From Myxococcus stipitatus DSM 14675 (GTDB lineage: Bacteria; Myxococcota; Myxococcia; Myxococcales; Myxococcaceae), in NCBI RefSeq assembly GCF_000331735.1, contig NC_020126.1, positions 7,877,501 through 7,941,500 of the forward strand: a stretch of 64,000 bases of DNA, given 5' to 3'. This document shows, in pieces, positions 1 to 8,781 of the stretch. The notes below the pieces were generated by a model that worked only from the letters and a program-made list of their open reading frames with translations, searched no databases and was not told the DNA's origin. The position numbers and the translations under genes are program-made. How positions within the stretch are numbered: position 1 is the stretch's first letter; each line of letters opens with the position of its first letter.

Positions 1-472
1 CGGCGGGCACGGGGACCAGGGAGATGACGCCGGGACCTTGGAGGCTGACCTGTCGCGCGTCTTGCAGCAGCTTGGCGCGGTACTGGCTGCGCTCGGACAG
101 GAGGGCTTCGCTCAGGTCCTCTGGGAGGTAGGCGGGAGGCTTCCAGGCCTCGCGGCGCTTGCCGGTGGCGACGGCGGCCTGCATCGCCTGTCGCTCGGCC
201 GTGGAGACATCCGAGGGCGCGGCCACGTCACGGGGGGCCGGAGCCGCATCCGGAGGAGGCGGCGGCTTCGCGGCACGACCTCGAGAGCGGGCCAGTGCGA
301 GCAGCGGATTGGGCGAGCGAGGGAGGTCCTCCGGACTCGGCGCTGGGGCAGGAGCCCGCGCTGGCGAGGGAGGCGGTGCATCGTCGTACTCGACGTGAAG
401 CTCCCGGACGGAGTCATCCTCGGGCGAAGCGGAGCGCCCTTCGGGGACGACGTTGTGCATCCGGTGCGTCAT
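1..472 (-). CDS. Hypothetical Pro/Ala-rich protein, 3' end outside window
   Basis: This is the N-terminal 157 codons of a minus-strand gene that runs off the left edge. The start at 472 reads MTHRMHNVVPEGRSASPEDD. The first ~90 residues are rich in Pro, Ala and acidic residues and look disordered. After about residue 95 it becomes more helical and charged (AERQAMQAAVATGKRREAW, then LPEDLSEALLSERSQYRAKL). No family is recognised. A second in-frame ATG at 460 could be the real start. It is divergent from the radical SAM gene, and the ~230 bp between them should carry both promoters. Reality is supported by sustained coding character in this frame; function is unknown. Confidence 0.6.
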   Translation of the reverse strand, partial: MTHRMHNVVPEGRSASPEDDSVRELHVEYDDAPPPSPARAPAPAPSPEDLPRSPNPLLALARSRGRAAKPPPPPDAAPAPRDVAAPSDVSTAERQAMQAAVATGKRREAWKPPAYLPEDLSEALLSERSQYRAKLLQDARQVSLQGPGVISLVPVPA

Positions 473-704
473 GACGGGGGCGCGCGAAGGTAGGGGACGG
501 GTGGATCCCCGTCAATGCACGCGGACGGCCGCGCTCGCGCCCAAGACACAGCGGGGAAGACCTGGGCCGGGTGGCGTGAAACACACGGTCCACTGCCCAC
601 CCGCCAGAAGGCCCAGTGTCTGGTGGACACCCACCCCACCGCCGGGTTTGCTTCCTCGGCCCCAAGATGTTTAGGGGTGAAGCCCCCGCAGCCGCCCCAT
701 CGCC

Positions 705-2702
705 ATGGCCCTCCCGACCCGTTACGCCCATCCCTTCCTGCCCATCACCCGTGCCGACATGCAGGCGCGTGGCTGGGAGCAGTGCGACATCATCATCGTG
801 ACGGGAGACGCGTACGTGGACCACCCGGCCTTCGGCCCGGTCCTCATCGCCCGCTTCCTCGAGGGCCGAGGCTTCAAGGTGGGGCTCATCCCCCAGCCGG
901 ACTGGCACTCGGCCGAGCCCTTCAAGGCCCTGGGCCCACCGCGCATGTTCTTCGGGGTCGCCGCCGGCAACCTCGACTCCATGCTCAACCGGCTGACGGC
1001 CCAGAAGAAGAACCGCTCCGAGGACCAGTACAGCCCCGGCGGCCGCACCAACTGCCGCCCCGACCGCGCCACCATCGTCTACGCACAGCGCTGCCGCGAG
1101 GCCTACCCCGACGTCCCCATCATCCTCGGCGGCATCGAGGCCAGCCTCCGCCGCATCGCCCACTTCGACTACTGGAGCGAGAAGGTCCGCCGCTCCATCC
1201 TCTTCGACGCCAAGGCCGACCTGCTCGTCTTCGGCATGGGCGAGCGCCCCATCATGGAGGTCGCCGACCGCATGCGCCAAGGCGAGCGCATCGAGGACAT
1301 CCGCGACGTGCGCGGCACCGCCTACCTCATCAACGACGAGCAGATGCGCGCCCACGAGGCCGACCCCGCTCGCCGCGCCGCGGACCGGAAGACCGTCGTC
1401 CTCCCCTCCTACGAGGCCGTCATCGCCGACAAGCAGGCCTTCGCGGTGATGAGCCGCGACTTCCAGATGGAGACCAACCCCGGCAACGCGCGCGCCCTCG
1501 CGCAGCGCCACGGCAACCGCGCCATCTTCATGAACCCGCCCGCGCTCCCGCTCGAGGACGGCGTGGGTGACACCGCCGCCGGCCAGCGCACGGTGGCCAT
1601 GGACGAGCTGTACGACCTGCCCTTCAACCGCGTCCCCCACCCGCTCTACAAGAACGAGGGCATCCCCGCCTACGAGACGGTGAAGCACTCCATCGTCCTC
1701 ATGCGCGGCTGCTTCGGCGGCTGCACCTTCTGCTCCATCACCGAGCACGAAGGCCGCGTCATCCAGAGCCGCTCCGCGGAGAGCGTCCTGCGCGAGGTCC
1801 GCGCCCTGCGGCGCATGGGCGACTTCCGAGGCACCATCACCGACCTCGGCGGCCCCACCGCCAACATGTACAAGCTCAAGTGCAAGAGCGAGGACATCGA
1901 GAAGCGGTGCCGCAAGCTGTCCTGCGTCCACCCCGGCGTCTGCGAGAACCTCCAGACCGACCACGGCCCGCTCATCAGCCTGATGCAGGACGTGCGCGAG
2001 GAGGAAGGCGTCAAGCACGTCTTCATCGCCAGCGGCGTGCGCTACGACCTGGCCGAACGTTCGCCCGAGTACGTGAAGGAGCTCGCCGCGCACCACGTGG
2101 GCGGACAGCTCTCCGTGGCGCCCGAGCACGTCTCGCCGCGCGTGCTGGAGAAGATGAAGAAGCCCGGCATCGAGAGCTTCGAGCGCTTCCAGCAGATGTT
2201 CGCCTGCGCCAGCGAGGAAGCCGGCAAGGAGCAGTACGACATCCCCTACTTCATCAGCGGCCACCCCGGCTCCACGCTGGAGGACATGGTGGACCTGGCG
2301 CTGTGGCTCAAGAAGAACGGCAAGCGCCCGCGTCAGGTGCAGGACTTCATCCCCACCCCCATGGCCATGGCCACGGCCATGTACTACACGGGCGTGGACC
2401 CGCTGAAGATGGAGCCCGTCTACACGGCGCAGGGCCTGCGCGAGAAGCGGCTCCAGAAGGCGCTGCTCCTCTACTGGAACCCCGAGCACTGGCCCATGGC
2501 CCGCGAGGCCCTGCGCCTTGCCGGACGTTCGGACCTCATCGGCCGAGGCCCCCACGCCCTCGTCCCCTCCGAGACGCCCGCCGAGGCGGCTCGGAGGCAG
2601 CGCACCGAGAGCGATGGCCGCGAGCAGGATGACGCTCCGCCCCAACGTCCGAACACCCCCAAGGGCCCCGGACGCTCCGGCGCGCGCGCCCGCCCGCGCT
2701 GA
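705..2702 (+). CDS. YgiQ family radical SAM protein
   Basis: A 665-residue protein of the YgiQ family, whose members are large radical SAM proteins of unknown substrate. The N-terminal YgiQ domain includes GDAYVDHPAFGPVLIARFLE and PIILGGIEASLRRIAHFDYW. The radical SAM 4Fe-4S motif is Cys336, Cys340 and Cys343 in RGCFGGCTFCSITEHEG. The C-terminal region holds the conserved stretch SVAPEHVSPRVLEKMKKPG and QDFIPTPMAMATAMYYTG. Length fits the family (about 600-750). The last ~40 residues are a low-complexity basic/Pro tail. The ATG at 705 is chosen because conserved sequence begins almost at once (PTRYAHPFLPITRADMQARGW). It is probably monocistronic. A B12 or quinone link is not supported, so the substrate is left open. 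Confidence 0.95.
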   Translation: MALPTRYAHPFLPITRADMQARGWEQCDIIIVTGDAYVDHPAFGPVLIARFLEGRGFKVGLIPQPDWHSAEPFKALGPPRMFFGVAAGNLDSMLNRLTAQKKNRSEDQYSPGGRTNCRPDRATIVYAQRCREAYPDVPIILGGIEASLRRIAHFDYWSEKVRRSILFDAKADLLVFGMGERPIMEVADRMRQGERIEDIRDVRGTAYLINDEQMRAHEADPARRAADRKTVVLPSYEAVIADKQAFAVMSRDFQMETNPGNARALAQRHGNRAIFMNPPALPLEDGVGDTAAGQRTVAMDELYDLPFNRVPHPLYKNEGIPAYETVKHSIVLMRGCFGGCTFCSITEHEGRVIQSRSAESVLREVRALRRMGDFRGTITDLGGPTANMYKLKCKSEDIEKRCRKLSCVHPGVCENLQTDHGPLISLMQDVREEEGVKHVFIASGVRYDLAERSPEYVKELAAHHVGGQLSVAPEHVSPRVLEKMKKPGIESFERFQQMFACASEEAGKEQYDIPYFISGHPGSTLEDMVDLALWLKKNGKRPRQVQDFIPTPMAMATAMYYTGVDPLKMEPVYTAQGLREKRLQKALLLYWNPEHWPMAREALRLAGRSDLIGRGPHALVPSETPAEAARRQRTESDGREQDDAPPQRPNTPKGPGRSGARARPR

Positions 2703-2767
2703 CCTTCCATCCAGACAAAGGCAGACAGGCGTTTGAATAAGTCGCGAGGACTTGCGTTGGGGGACGC

Positions 2768-3436
2768 ATGCTCCCAATCCTCGCGCTGTTCCTGTTGGCC
2801 AGCACGCCGGCCATCCCGCCACCGCGACCCGCGCCGCCGGCGCCGGTGACGCCGCCACCTCGCGTCGAGCCCGCACCCCAGCCTGTCCCCAACTGCCTCT
2901 CCTCCCAGGGGCAGACGGCCTGCGGCTTCAACTGCCAGAGCGCCCGGGGCGGCATCGCCTGCGCCCAGACGCCCTACGGTACCTGCGCCGTCCACGCGGG
3001 CCAGGTGCACTGCTGGGACCCGCCGCGGGTCGCCATCCAGCATCCGTCCAAGAGCAGCGCGAGCCCCGAGTGCAAGGAGGTCCGGGGCAAGGTGGCCTGC
3101 GGATTCAACTGCCGGGTGAACAACGGCGAGGTCGCCTGCAACACCACCCCCTACGGCGTCTGCAAGACGCACTTCGGCCGCCTGGTCTGCTGGGACCCGC
3201 CGGCCAGCGTGATTCACGAGTACGCCTCGGACACCCCCACGCCCGGCTGTCTCAATGCCTCCGAGTCCATCGCCTGTGGCTACGGCTGCAAGGCCATTCG
3301 AGGTGAGGTGCACTGCGCCAGCACGCCCCGAGGGGTCTGCGCCATCAACAGCCGGAGCAATCAGTTCACCTGCTTCGACCCGCCCTCCCTCCTGCACTGC
3401 GACCACAGCGAGCCGCCCCCGCCGCCCAGGGGATGA
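2768..3436 (+). CDS. Secreted cysteine-rich triple-repeat protein
   Basis: A 222-residue protein with a short hydrophobic N-terminus (MLPILALFLLASTPAI) that looks like a signal peptide, then a Pro-rich linker to about residue 42. Three tandem repeats of about 45 residues follow, each with six cysteines and the shape C-x(6-9)-CG(F/Y)xC-x(7)-C-xxTP-x-GxC-...-C(W/F)DPP. The repeats start near residues 43, 99 and 159. The even cysteine count suggests an oxidised, exported fold, with disulphides probably within each repeat. No named family is recognised. It lies 65 bp after the radical SAM gene and 81 bp before the DUF3142 lipoprotein and may be co-transcribed. The function is unknown; an extracellular binding or structural role is only an inference. 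Confidence 0.75.
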   Translation: MLPILALFLLASTPAIPPPRPAPPAPVTPPPRVEPAPQPVPNCLSSQGQTACGFNCQSARGGIACAQTPYGTCAVHAGQVHCWDPPRVAIQHPSKSSASPECKEVRGKVACGFNCRVNNGEVACNTTPYGVCKTHFGRLVCWDPPASVIHEYASDTPTPGCLNASESIACGYGCKAIRGEVHCASTPRGVCAINSRSNQFTCFDPPSLLHCDHSEPPPPPRG

Positions 3437-3517
3437 CGCCAAGTCCTCCGCGTTGTGGCAGCATGGGCGGCACCGAGCCACGAGACGGGGGAGTCTCGCG
3501 GGCACCCGCGTTTCATC

Positions 3518-4639
3518 ATGAGCACCGCACCTTGGACCTGGACGCGCCTTCAAACGGCCTTCGTGAGCCTCGGGCTCTGCCTTGTCCTCGCGTGTACGCG
3601 AGCCCCCGCCCCTCCCCCCGAGCATGACGTCTATGTCTGGCAACGCGACTGGAGCCCGGAGCTCGGGCAATCCCTGACGGAGCTGCCCGCCGAGCTGGGC
3701 ACCCTGCGAGTCCTGGCCCGTGAGCGCTCCGGCGCCACGCGCACGCCCGTGACGGTGGCCGTGGATGTCGAAGCCCTCGCGAAGACCGGCCGGGACGTCG
3801 CGGCCGTGATGCGCGTGGAGGGGACGACGCCGCTCGACGATGTCTCCCTCCAGGAGGTCGCGAGCATCGCCCGGGACTGGAAGGCGCGCGGCGTGCGCGT
3901 CCGAGGCGTGGAGGTGGACCACGACTGCGCCACCGCGTCCCTGCCCGCCTACGCGGAGTGGCTCGCGCGTGAGCGCCGCGGGCTCGGAGACCTGTCGCTG
4001 TCCATCACCGCGCTGCCCACGTGGGCCACCTCGCCGAAGCTGGAGGCGCTGACGGCCATCCCCGATGACGTCATCGTGCAGGTCCACGCCATCCGCGCCC
4101 CCACTCTCTTCACCCCCGAGCAGGCGCGAGGCTTCATCGAGTCCTGGGCGAAGGCCACGCCCCACCCCTTCCGCGTCGCGCTGCCCACGTACCGCGTGAG
4201 GCTGCGTGACGGCGGGCTCCTGGAGTCCGAGCCGCGAGCGGTGGCCCGCTTCCTGAGCCAGCTGCACGAGCGTCCGGTGAGAGGCGTGAAGGGCCTGGTG
4301 TGGTTCCGGCTCGGCCACCGGGGGGATATCGACTCCTGGAGCCTCCCCACGCTCACGACGGTGCTGAAGCGCGAGCCCCTCACGCCGAAGCTGGAGCCCC
4401 GGCTGGTGGATGTCGGCGGCGGGACGCTCGACATCGTCATCGAGAACACGGGCCGCGTGGACAGCGAGGCGCCCGCGCGCCTCACCCTTTCTGGAAGACT
4501 CGAGGTCCTCGATGGCGTGGGCGGCTATGCCCCGCGAGGGACCTCACTCGTGGCGCGCACGCCTCCCCGCCTGCGCGCTGGCGAACGCCGCGTCGTCGGC
4601 TTCGTGCGGGGAACAGAGGTGACCCTTGTGGCTCCGTAA
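3518..4639 (+). CDS. DUF3142 domain lipoprotein
   Basis: A 373-residue protein. The ATG at 3518 gives a lipoprotein signal peptide ending in a lipobox (SLGLCLVLAC), which favours it over an in-frame start 63 bp upstream. The body resembles DUF3142: VYVWQRDWSPEL, then VRGVEVDHDCATASLPAYAEWL, then IPDDVIVQVHAIRAPTLFTPEQARGFIESW. That is a TIM-barrel-like, glycosidase-superfamily look with acidic and His residues at predicted strand ends. The C-terminal ~70 residues form a beta-rich tail. Its stop overlaps the next gene's TTG start. The last ~150 bp of this gene are duplicated as a relic at 6692-6829. Enzymatic activity is unproven. Confidence 0.85.
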   Translation: MSTAPWTWTRLQTAFVSLGLCLVLACTRAPAPPPEHDVYVWQRDWSPELGQSLTELPAELGTLRVLARERSGATRTPVTVAVDVEALAKTGRDVAAVMRVEGTTPLDDVSLQEVASIARDWKARGVRVRGVEVDHDCATASLPAYAEWLARERRGLGDLSLSITALPTWATSPKLEALTAIPDDVIVQVHAIRAPTLFTPEQARGFIESWAKATPHPFRVALPTYRVRLRDGGLLESEPRAVARFLSQLHERPVRGVKGLVWFRLGHRGDIDSWSLPTLTTVLKREPLTPKLEPRLVDVGGGTLDIVIENTGRVDSEAPARLTLSGRLEVLDGVGGYAPRGTSLVARTPPRLRAGERRVVGFVRGTEVTLVAP

Positions 4640-6674
4640 CCTGCTGTGCGCCCTGGTCCTCCTGCTGACGCTGGTGCCCCCGCGCACCGCGGAAGCCTGC
4701 GGACCTGACTTTCCTCATCGCCTCCTGGCCGACCGCGTGGGCTCGCTCTCCGAGCTGCCCGCGGGCTCCTTCCGCAAGGAGGCCGGCCGACTGGTGCCCA
4801 TTCCCGCGGACCCCTTCCGGGTCGTGGAGGAGGCGGAGGAGCCACCCGACGCGCGCAAGGGTGGAGGAGAGAAGGAGACCGCGCTGTATGCGGCGGGCGC
4901 CAAGGCCTTCAAGAGCGGTGACGCGGCGACGGCGCGAGCGCGCTTCCGTGAGCTGCTCGCGCTGCCCGCCGAGGAGCGACAGCACTTCTCCACCTTCGCG
5001 GCGTTCATGCTGGGCCGCAACGCGGGGGCGGGCTTCGAGCAGGACATGACGGAGGGCTTCGAGCTCACGCGGCAGCTCGTCCGCGACGGCTTCGACGACC
5101 CGCTGGGCCTCGCCGTCGCGAGCTTGGGCGAGCAGGCGCGCAGGCTCCTCGAGAAGGGCGATGACGCGGGTGCCATCCAGCTCTACGCGGAGCAGGCGGC
5201 GCACGGGAGCCAGAACGCGCGCTCCTCCCTCTTCCTGGTCGCCCATGCCCTCGCGGGCAACAAGGCCCGGCTGAACACCGCGCTGAAGAACGACATCGCG
5301 CAGCGCCTCATGGCTGTCTACGTGTGGACGCGAAGCCGTGAGTGGTACTGGGAGGACAACAGCCAGCTCACCCAGGTGCTGGAGGCACTCGCGCAGGCGA
5401 CGGAATCCGCTCCGCAGGTGCCCGGGCTCTCCATCGCGGACAAGCTGGCGGCGGGTGCGTGGCGCGGCGGCCGGTTCGACCTGGCCGAGCGCTTCGCCTC
5501 CGTGGAGAAGACCCCTCTGGCCGCGTGGGTGCAGGCCAAGTTGGCGCTGCGTCGGGGCGACACCGCCGCGGCGGACAAGCTCCTGGAGGAAGCGGCCGGT
5601 GGGATTGATGAACAGGAGGACTGGATGGAGGAGGTGGTCGGCGAGCTCCAGCTCCGGCCCTACTGCCGCGTGGAGGGAGAGCGCGGCGTGCTCGCGCTCG
5701 CGCGAGGCGACTTCGACTCCGCCAGCGAGCGGGTGCTGTCGAGCTGCTCCTGGCCGGACCTCGCGTATGTCGCGGAGCGGGTCCTGACGGTGGACGAGCT
5801 TCAGCGCTTCGTCACCCAGCACCCGACCGCGGACGAGCACACCTGCAAGCGTGAGCTGGAGTCCCTCTGGTACGACCAGGACGCACTGGAGACGAAGACG
5901 ATTCCCGGGCGGCTGCGGCTGGTGCTCGCGCGGCGGCTCCTGCGAGCGGGGAAGTCCACCGAGGCGCTGGAGTACTTCAAGGGCACCCGCTGGGAGGAGC
6001 CCGCGAGGAAGTACGCCGACGCGCTGGCGACCACGCAGCAGGACGTCTCCAACGTGAAGAAGGCGGAGGCCTTCCACGAGGCCGCGAAGCTGGCGCGACG
6101 CGAGGGGCTCGGCATCCTGGGCACCGAGGTCGCCCCGGACTGGGGCTGGGTGGATGGCATGTATGACATCTCCGTGTACGACGCGGAGCCGGAGCGGCTG
6201 TCGCCCGGGGCCGAGGCGGCACGCAAGCCCGTGGGCAAGACTCCGCTCGTGGGCGCCCAGGAGCAGCAGCGCGCGGCGAGCCACGCGCCCCCGCATGCGA
6301 ATCGCTATCACTATCGCCTCACGGCCTCGGTCCTCGCGCAGCAGGGCGCGGAGCTGCTGCCCAAGCACAGTCAGGCGTACGCGATGATGCTCTGCCAGGC
6401 GGCGCGTTATGCGGCCGACGACCCGAAGCGGTTCCAGGAGCTGTACCGGACGTATTTGAAGTACGGCGCGGCGAACATCGAGGAGCCCTGGTCCTTCGGG
6501 CAGGAGTGCCATGCCCCCGCCTTCGAGCGGGCCCTGTCCATCAAGGCGCCCCAGAGCAAGCGTGCGCCCTTCCGGCGCCGCCACCTGCTGATGCTGGTGG
6601 GAGGCATGCTGATTCCCATCGCGGCCGGCGCCGCCTTCTACCTGCGCCGCAAGCGCCAGCCGTCAGGCCCATGA
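4626..6674 (+). CDS. Secreted TPR-like helical-repeat protein, copy 1, with C-terminal membrane anchor
   Basis: A 682-residue protein of unknown function starting at TTG 4626, just after GAGGTGA and overlapping the end of the DUF3142 gene. The signal peptide is residues 1-25, cleaving near TAEA before a conserved CGPDFP. The rest is alpha-helical, with TPR-like stretches (ALYAAGAKAFKSGDAATARARF, KLALRRGDTAAADKLLEEAA, VLARRLLRAGKSTEALEYF). Near the C-terminus a basic segment precedes a transmembrane helix (LLMLVGGMLIPIAAGAAFYL) and a short Arg/Lys tail. It is probably an envelope protein anchored in the inner membrane with a periplasmic helical-repeat domain. It is the ancestral-position copy of a tandem pair. 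The non-ATG start is supported because copy 2 begins with GTG at the same codon. Confidence 0.85.
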   Translation: MWLRNLLCALVLLLTLVPPRTAEACGPDFPHRLLADRVGSLSELPAGSFRKEAGRLVPIPADPFRVVEEAEEPPDARKGGGEKETALYAAGAKAFKSGDAATARARFRELLALPAEERQHFSTFAAFMLGRNAGAGFEQDMTEGFELTRQLVRDGFDDPLGLAVASLGEQARRLLEKGDDAGAIQLYAEQAAHGSQNARSSLFLVAHALAGNKARLNTALKNDIAQRLMAVYVWTRSREWYWEDNSQLTQVLEALAQATESAPQVPGLSIADKLAAGAWRGGRFDLAERFASVEKTPLAAWVQAKLALRRGDTAAADKLLEEAAGGIDEQEDWMEEVVGELQLRPYCRVEGERGVLALARGDFDSASERVLSSCSWPDLAYVAERVLTVDELQRFVTQHPTADEHTCKRELESLWYDQDALETKTIPGRLRLVLARRLLRAGKSTEALEYFKGTRWEEPARKYADALATTQQDVSNVKKAEAFHEAAKLARREGLGILGTEVAPDWGWVDGMYDISVYDAEPERLSPGAEAARKPVGKTPLVGAQEQQRAASHAPPHANRYHYRLTASVLAQQGAELLPKHSQAYAMMLCQAARYAADDPKRFQELYRTYLKYGAANIEEPWSFGQECHAPAFERALSIKAPQSKRAPFRRRHLLMLVGGMLIPIAAGAAFYLRRKRQPSGP

Positions 6675-6691
6675 CGTGACCGGGGCTCCGC

Positions 6692-6829
6692 CCCTTTCTG
6701 GAAGACTCGAGGTCCTCGGTGGCGTGGGTGGCCATGCCTCACGAGGACCCTCACTCGTGGCGCGCACGCCTCCCCGCCGTGCGCTGGCGAGCTCCGCGTC
6801 ATCGGCTTCGAGCGGGGGACCGAGGTGAA
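6692..6829 (+). pseudogene. Relic of DUF3142 gene 3' end
   Basis: This 138 bp stretch matches the last part of the DUF3142 lipoprotein gene (4485-4622), still readable as SGRLEVLGGVGGHASRG and then SLVARTPPR. A small deletion after CCCCGCC shifts the frame, and there is no upstream part of the gene. It is a passenger of the tandem duplication. Its conserved end (GAGGTGA) still supplies the ribosome binding site for copy 2 of the downstream gene. Confidence 0.85.
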
Positions 6830-6831
6830 AC

Positions 6832-8781
6832 GTGTGGCTCCGGAGTCTGTCCTCCTCCCTGCTCTTCCTGCTGATGCTGGTGCCCGTGCGCACCGCGGAC
6901 GCCTGTGGGCCTGACTTTCCAGAGCGGATGTTGGCGGACCGCGTGGGCGCGCTCTCGGTGCTGCCCGTGGGCTCCTTCCGACGGGAGGTGCGCCGGCTGG
7001 TGCCCATGCCCACGTCCCCCTTCAAGGTGATGGAGGAGGATGACGAGCCGCCTGATGCACGCAAGGGCGGAGGAGAGAAGGAGACTGCGCTGTACGAGGT
7101 CGGCGCCAAGGCCTTCAAGAAGGGGGACGCGGTGGCGGCGCGAGCCCGCTTCCGCGAGGTGCTCGCACTGCCCGCCCAGGAGCGGCAACGCTTCTCCACC
7201 TTCGCCGCGTTCATGCTGGGGCGCAACGCGGGGGCGGGCTTCGAAGGCGACATGAAGGAGGGCTTCGAGCTCACGCGGCAGCTCGTCCGGGAGGGCTTCG
7301 ACGACCCGTTGGGCCTCGCGGTCGCCAGCTATGGAGAGCAGGCGCGCGGACTCCTCGAGCAGGGCGATGACGCGGGCGCCATCCAGCTCTACGCGGAGCA
7401 AGCGGCGTACGGAAGCGAGGCGGCGCGCTCCTCCCTCTTCCTGGTCGCCCGCGCACTCACTCGCGACGAGACCCGGCTTCGCGCCGCGCTGAAGGCGGAA
7501 GTGGTCCAGCGCCTCATGGCCGTCTACGTGTGGACGCGAGTCGAGGACTGGATCTGGGAAGAGAGACGCAATCCTCTCATGCAAGTGCTGGAGGCGCTCG
7601 CGCAGGCGACGAAGGCCTCCCCCCGGATGCCCGGGCCCTCCATCGCGGACAAGCTGGCGGCGGGGGCCTGGCACGCCGGTCGATTCGACCTGGCCGAGCG
7701 CTTCGCCTCCGTGGAGAAGACCCCGCTGGCGGCGTGGGTACAGGCCAGGCTCGCGCTGCGTCGGGGCGACACCGCCGCGGCGGACAAGCTCTTGGAGACA
7801 GCGGCCAGCCAGTTGGATGAGAAGGAAGAGTGGATGGACTGGGTGTGGGGTGAGCCTCAGCTCCGCCCCTACTGCCGCGTGCAGGGAGAGCGCGGGGTGC
7901 TCGCGCTCGCGCGAGGGGACTTCGCTTCGGCGACCGAGCGGGCCCTGGCGAGCTGCTCCTGGCCGGACATCGCCTATCTCGCCGAGCGGGTCCTGACGGT
8001 GGCCGAGCTTCAGCGCCTCGTCACCAGGCACCCGACCACGGAGGAGGATACCTGCAAGCGTGAGCTGAAGTCCCTCTGGGACGACGACGACGCGAAGGGG
8101 GCGACGATTCCCGAACGGCTGCGGCTGGTGCTCGCGCGGCGGCTCCTGCGAGCGGGGAAGTCCACCGAGGCGCTGGAGTACTTCAAAGGCACCCGCTGGG
8201 AGAAGCCCGCGCGGGAGTACGCCGCTGCATTGGCGACCACGCAGCAGGACGTCTCCAACGTGAAGAAGGCGGAGGCGTTCCACGAGGCCGCGAAGCTGGC
8301 TCGCACCGAAGGCCTCGGCATCCTGGGCACCGAGGTCGCCCCGGACTGGGGCTGGGTGGGTGGCACGTATGACATGGACAGGTTCGGCGGTGTGCTGAAC
8401 ATTCCCCGGCCCGAAGAGGAGAAGGCGCGCAAGTCCGTGGGCAAGGTGCCGCTCATGGGCGCGTTGGAGAAGCAGCGCTCGGCGAGCCACGCGCCTCCCC
8501 ATCCATATCGCTTCCACTATCGCATCACGGCCTCGGTCCTCGCGCAGCGGGGAGCAGAGCTCCTGCCTCCGCGCAGTCAGGCCTCCGCGATGATGCTCTG
8601 CCAGGCGGCGAGCTATGGCGCCGCCGACCAGAAACGGTTCGAGAAGCTGTACTGGCTCTATCTCAGGAGCGGGGCGGCGCACGGCGAGGGACCCGAGTCC
8701 TTCGGGCAGAACTGCCAGCCCCCCGACTTCGAGCGGGCCCAGCCCATGAAGGCGCCCGAGCGCAAACCCTCAGGCCCGTGA
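6832..8781 (+). CDS. Secreted TPR-like helical-repeat protein, copy 2, lacking membrane anchor
   Basis: A 649-residue paralogue of the preceding gene, starting at GTG 6832 with CGAGGTGA just upstream. Signal peptide, CGPDFP motif and TPR-like helices are all retained, and long blocks are near identical (KTPLAAWVQARLALRRGDT, EGLGILGTEVAPDWGWV). The C-terminus differs. After FERAQPMKAPE it goes straight to RKPSGP, so about 33 residues covering the basic stretch and transmembrane helix of copy 1 are missing in frame. The product is probably periplasmic or soluble rather than anchored. Sequence around residues 510-540 has also diverged. Its 3' end overlaps the convergent cyclase gene by 12 bp. 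Function is unknown. Confidence 0.85.
   Translation: MWLRSLSSSLLFLLMLVPVRTADACGPDFPERMLADRVGALSVLPVGSFRREVRRLVPMPTSPFKVMEEDDEPPDARKGGGEKETALYEVGAKAFKKGDAVAARARFREVLALPAQERQRFSTFAAFMLGRNAGAGFEGDMKEGFELTRQLVREGFDDPLGLAVASYGEQARGLLEQGDDAGAIQLYAEQAAYGSEAARSSLFLVARALTRDETRLRAALKAEVVQRLMAVYVWTRVEDWIWEERRNPLMQVLEALAQATKASPRMPGPSIADKLAAGAWHAGRFDLAERFASVEKTPLAAWVQARLALRRGDTAAADKLLETAASQLDEKEEWMDWVWGEPQLRPYCRVQGERGVLALARGDFASATERALASCSWPDIAYLAERVLTVAELQRLVTRHPTTEEDTCKRELKSLWDDDDAKGATIPERLRLVLARRLLRAGKSTEALEYFKGTRWEKPAREYAAALATTQQDVSNVKKAEAFHEAAKLARTEGLGILGTEVAPDWGWVGGTYDMDRFGGVLNIPRPEEEKARKSVGKVPLMGALEKQRSASHAPPHPYRFHYRITASVLAQRGAELLPPRSQASAMMLCQAASYGAADQKRFEKLYWLYLRSGAAHGEGPESFGQNCQPPDFERAQPMKAPERKPSGP

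Noticed and set aside
414..2876. An 820-codon minus-strand frame over the radical SAM gene
   Set aside because: Ala/Gly/Val/His-rich antisense shadow; the plus-strand YgiQ protein has all its motifs.
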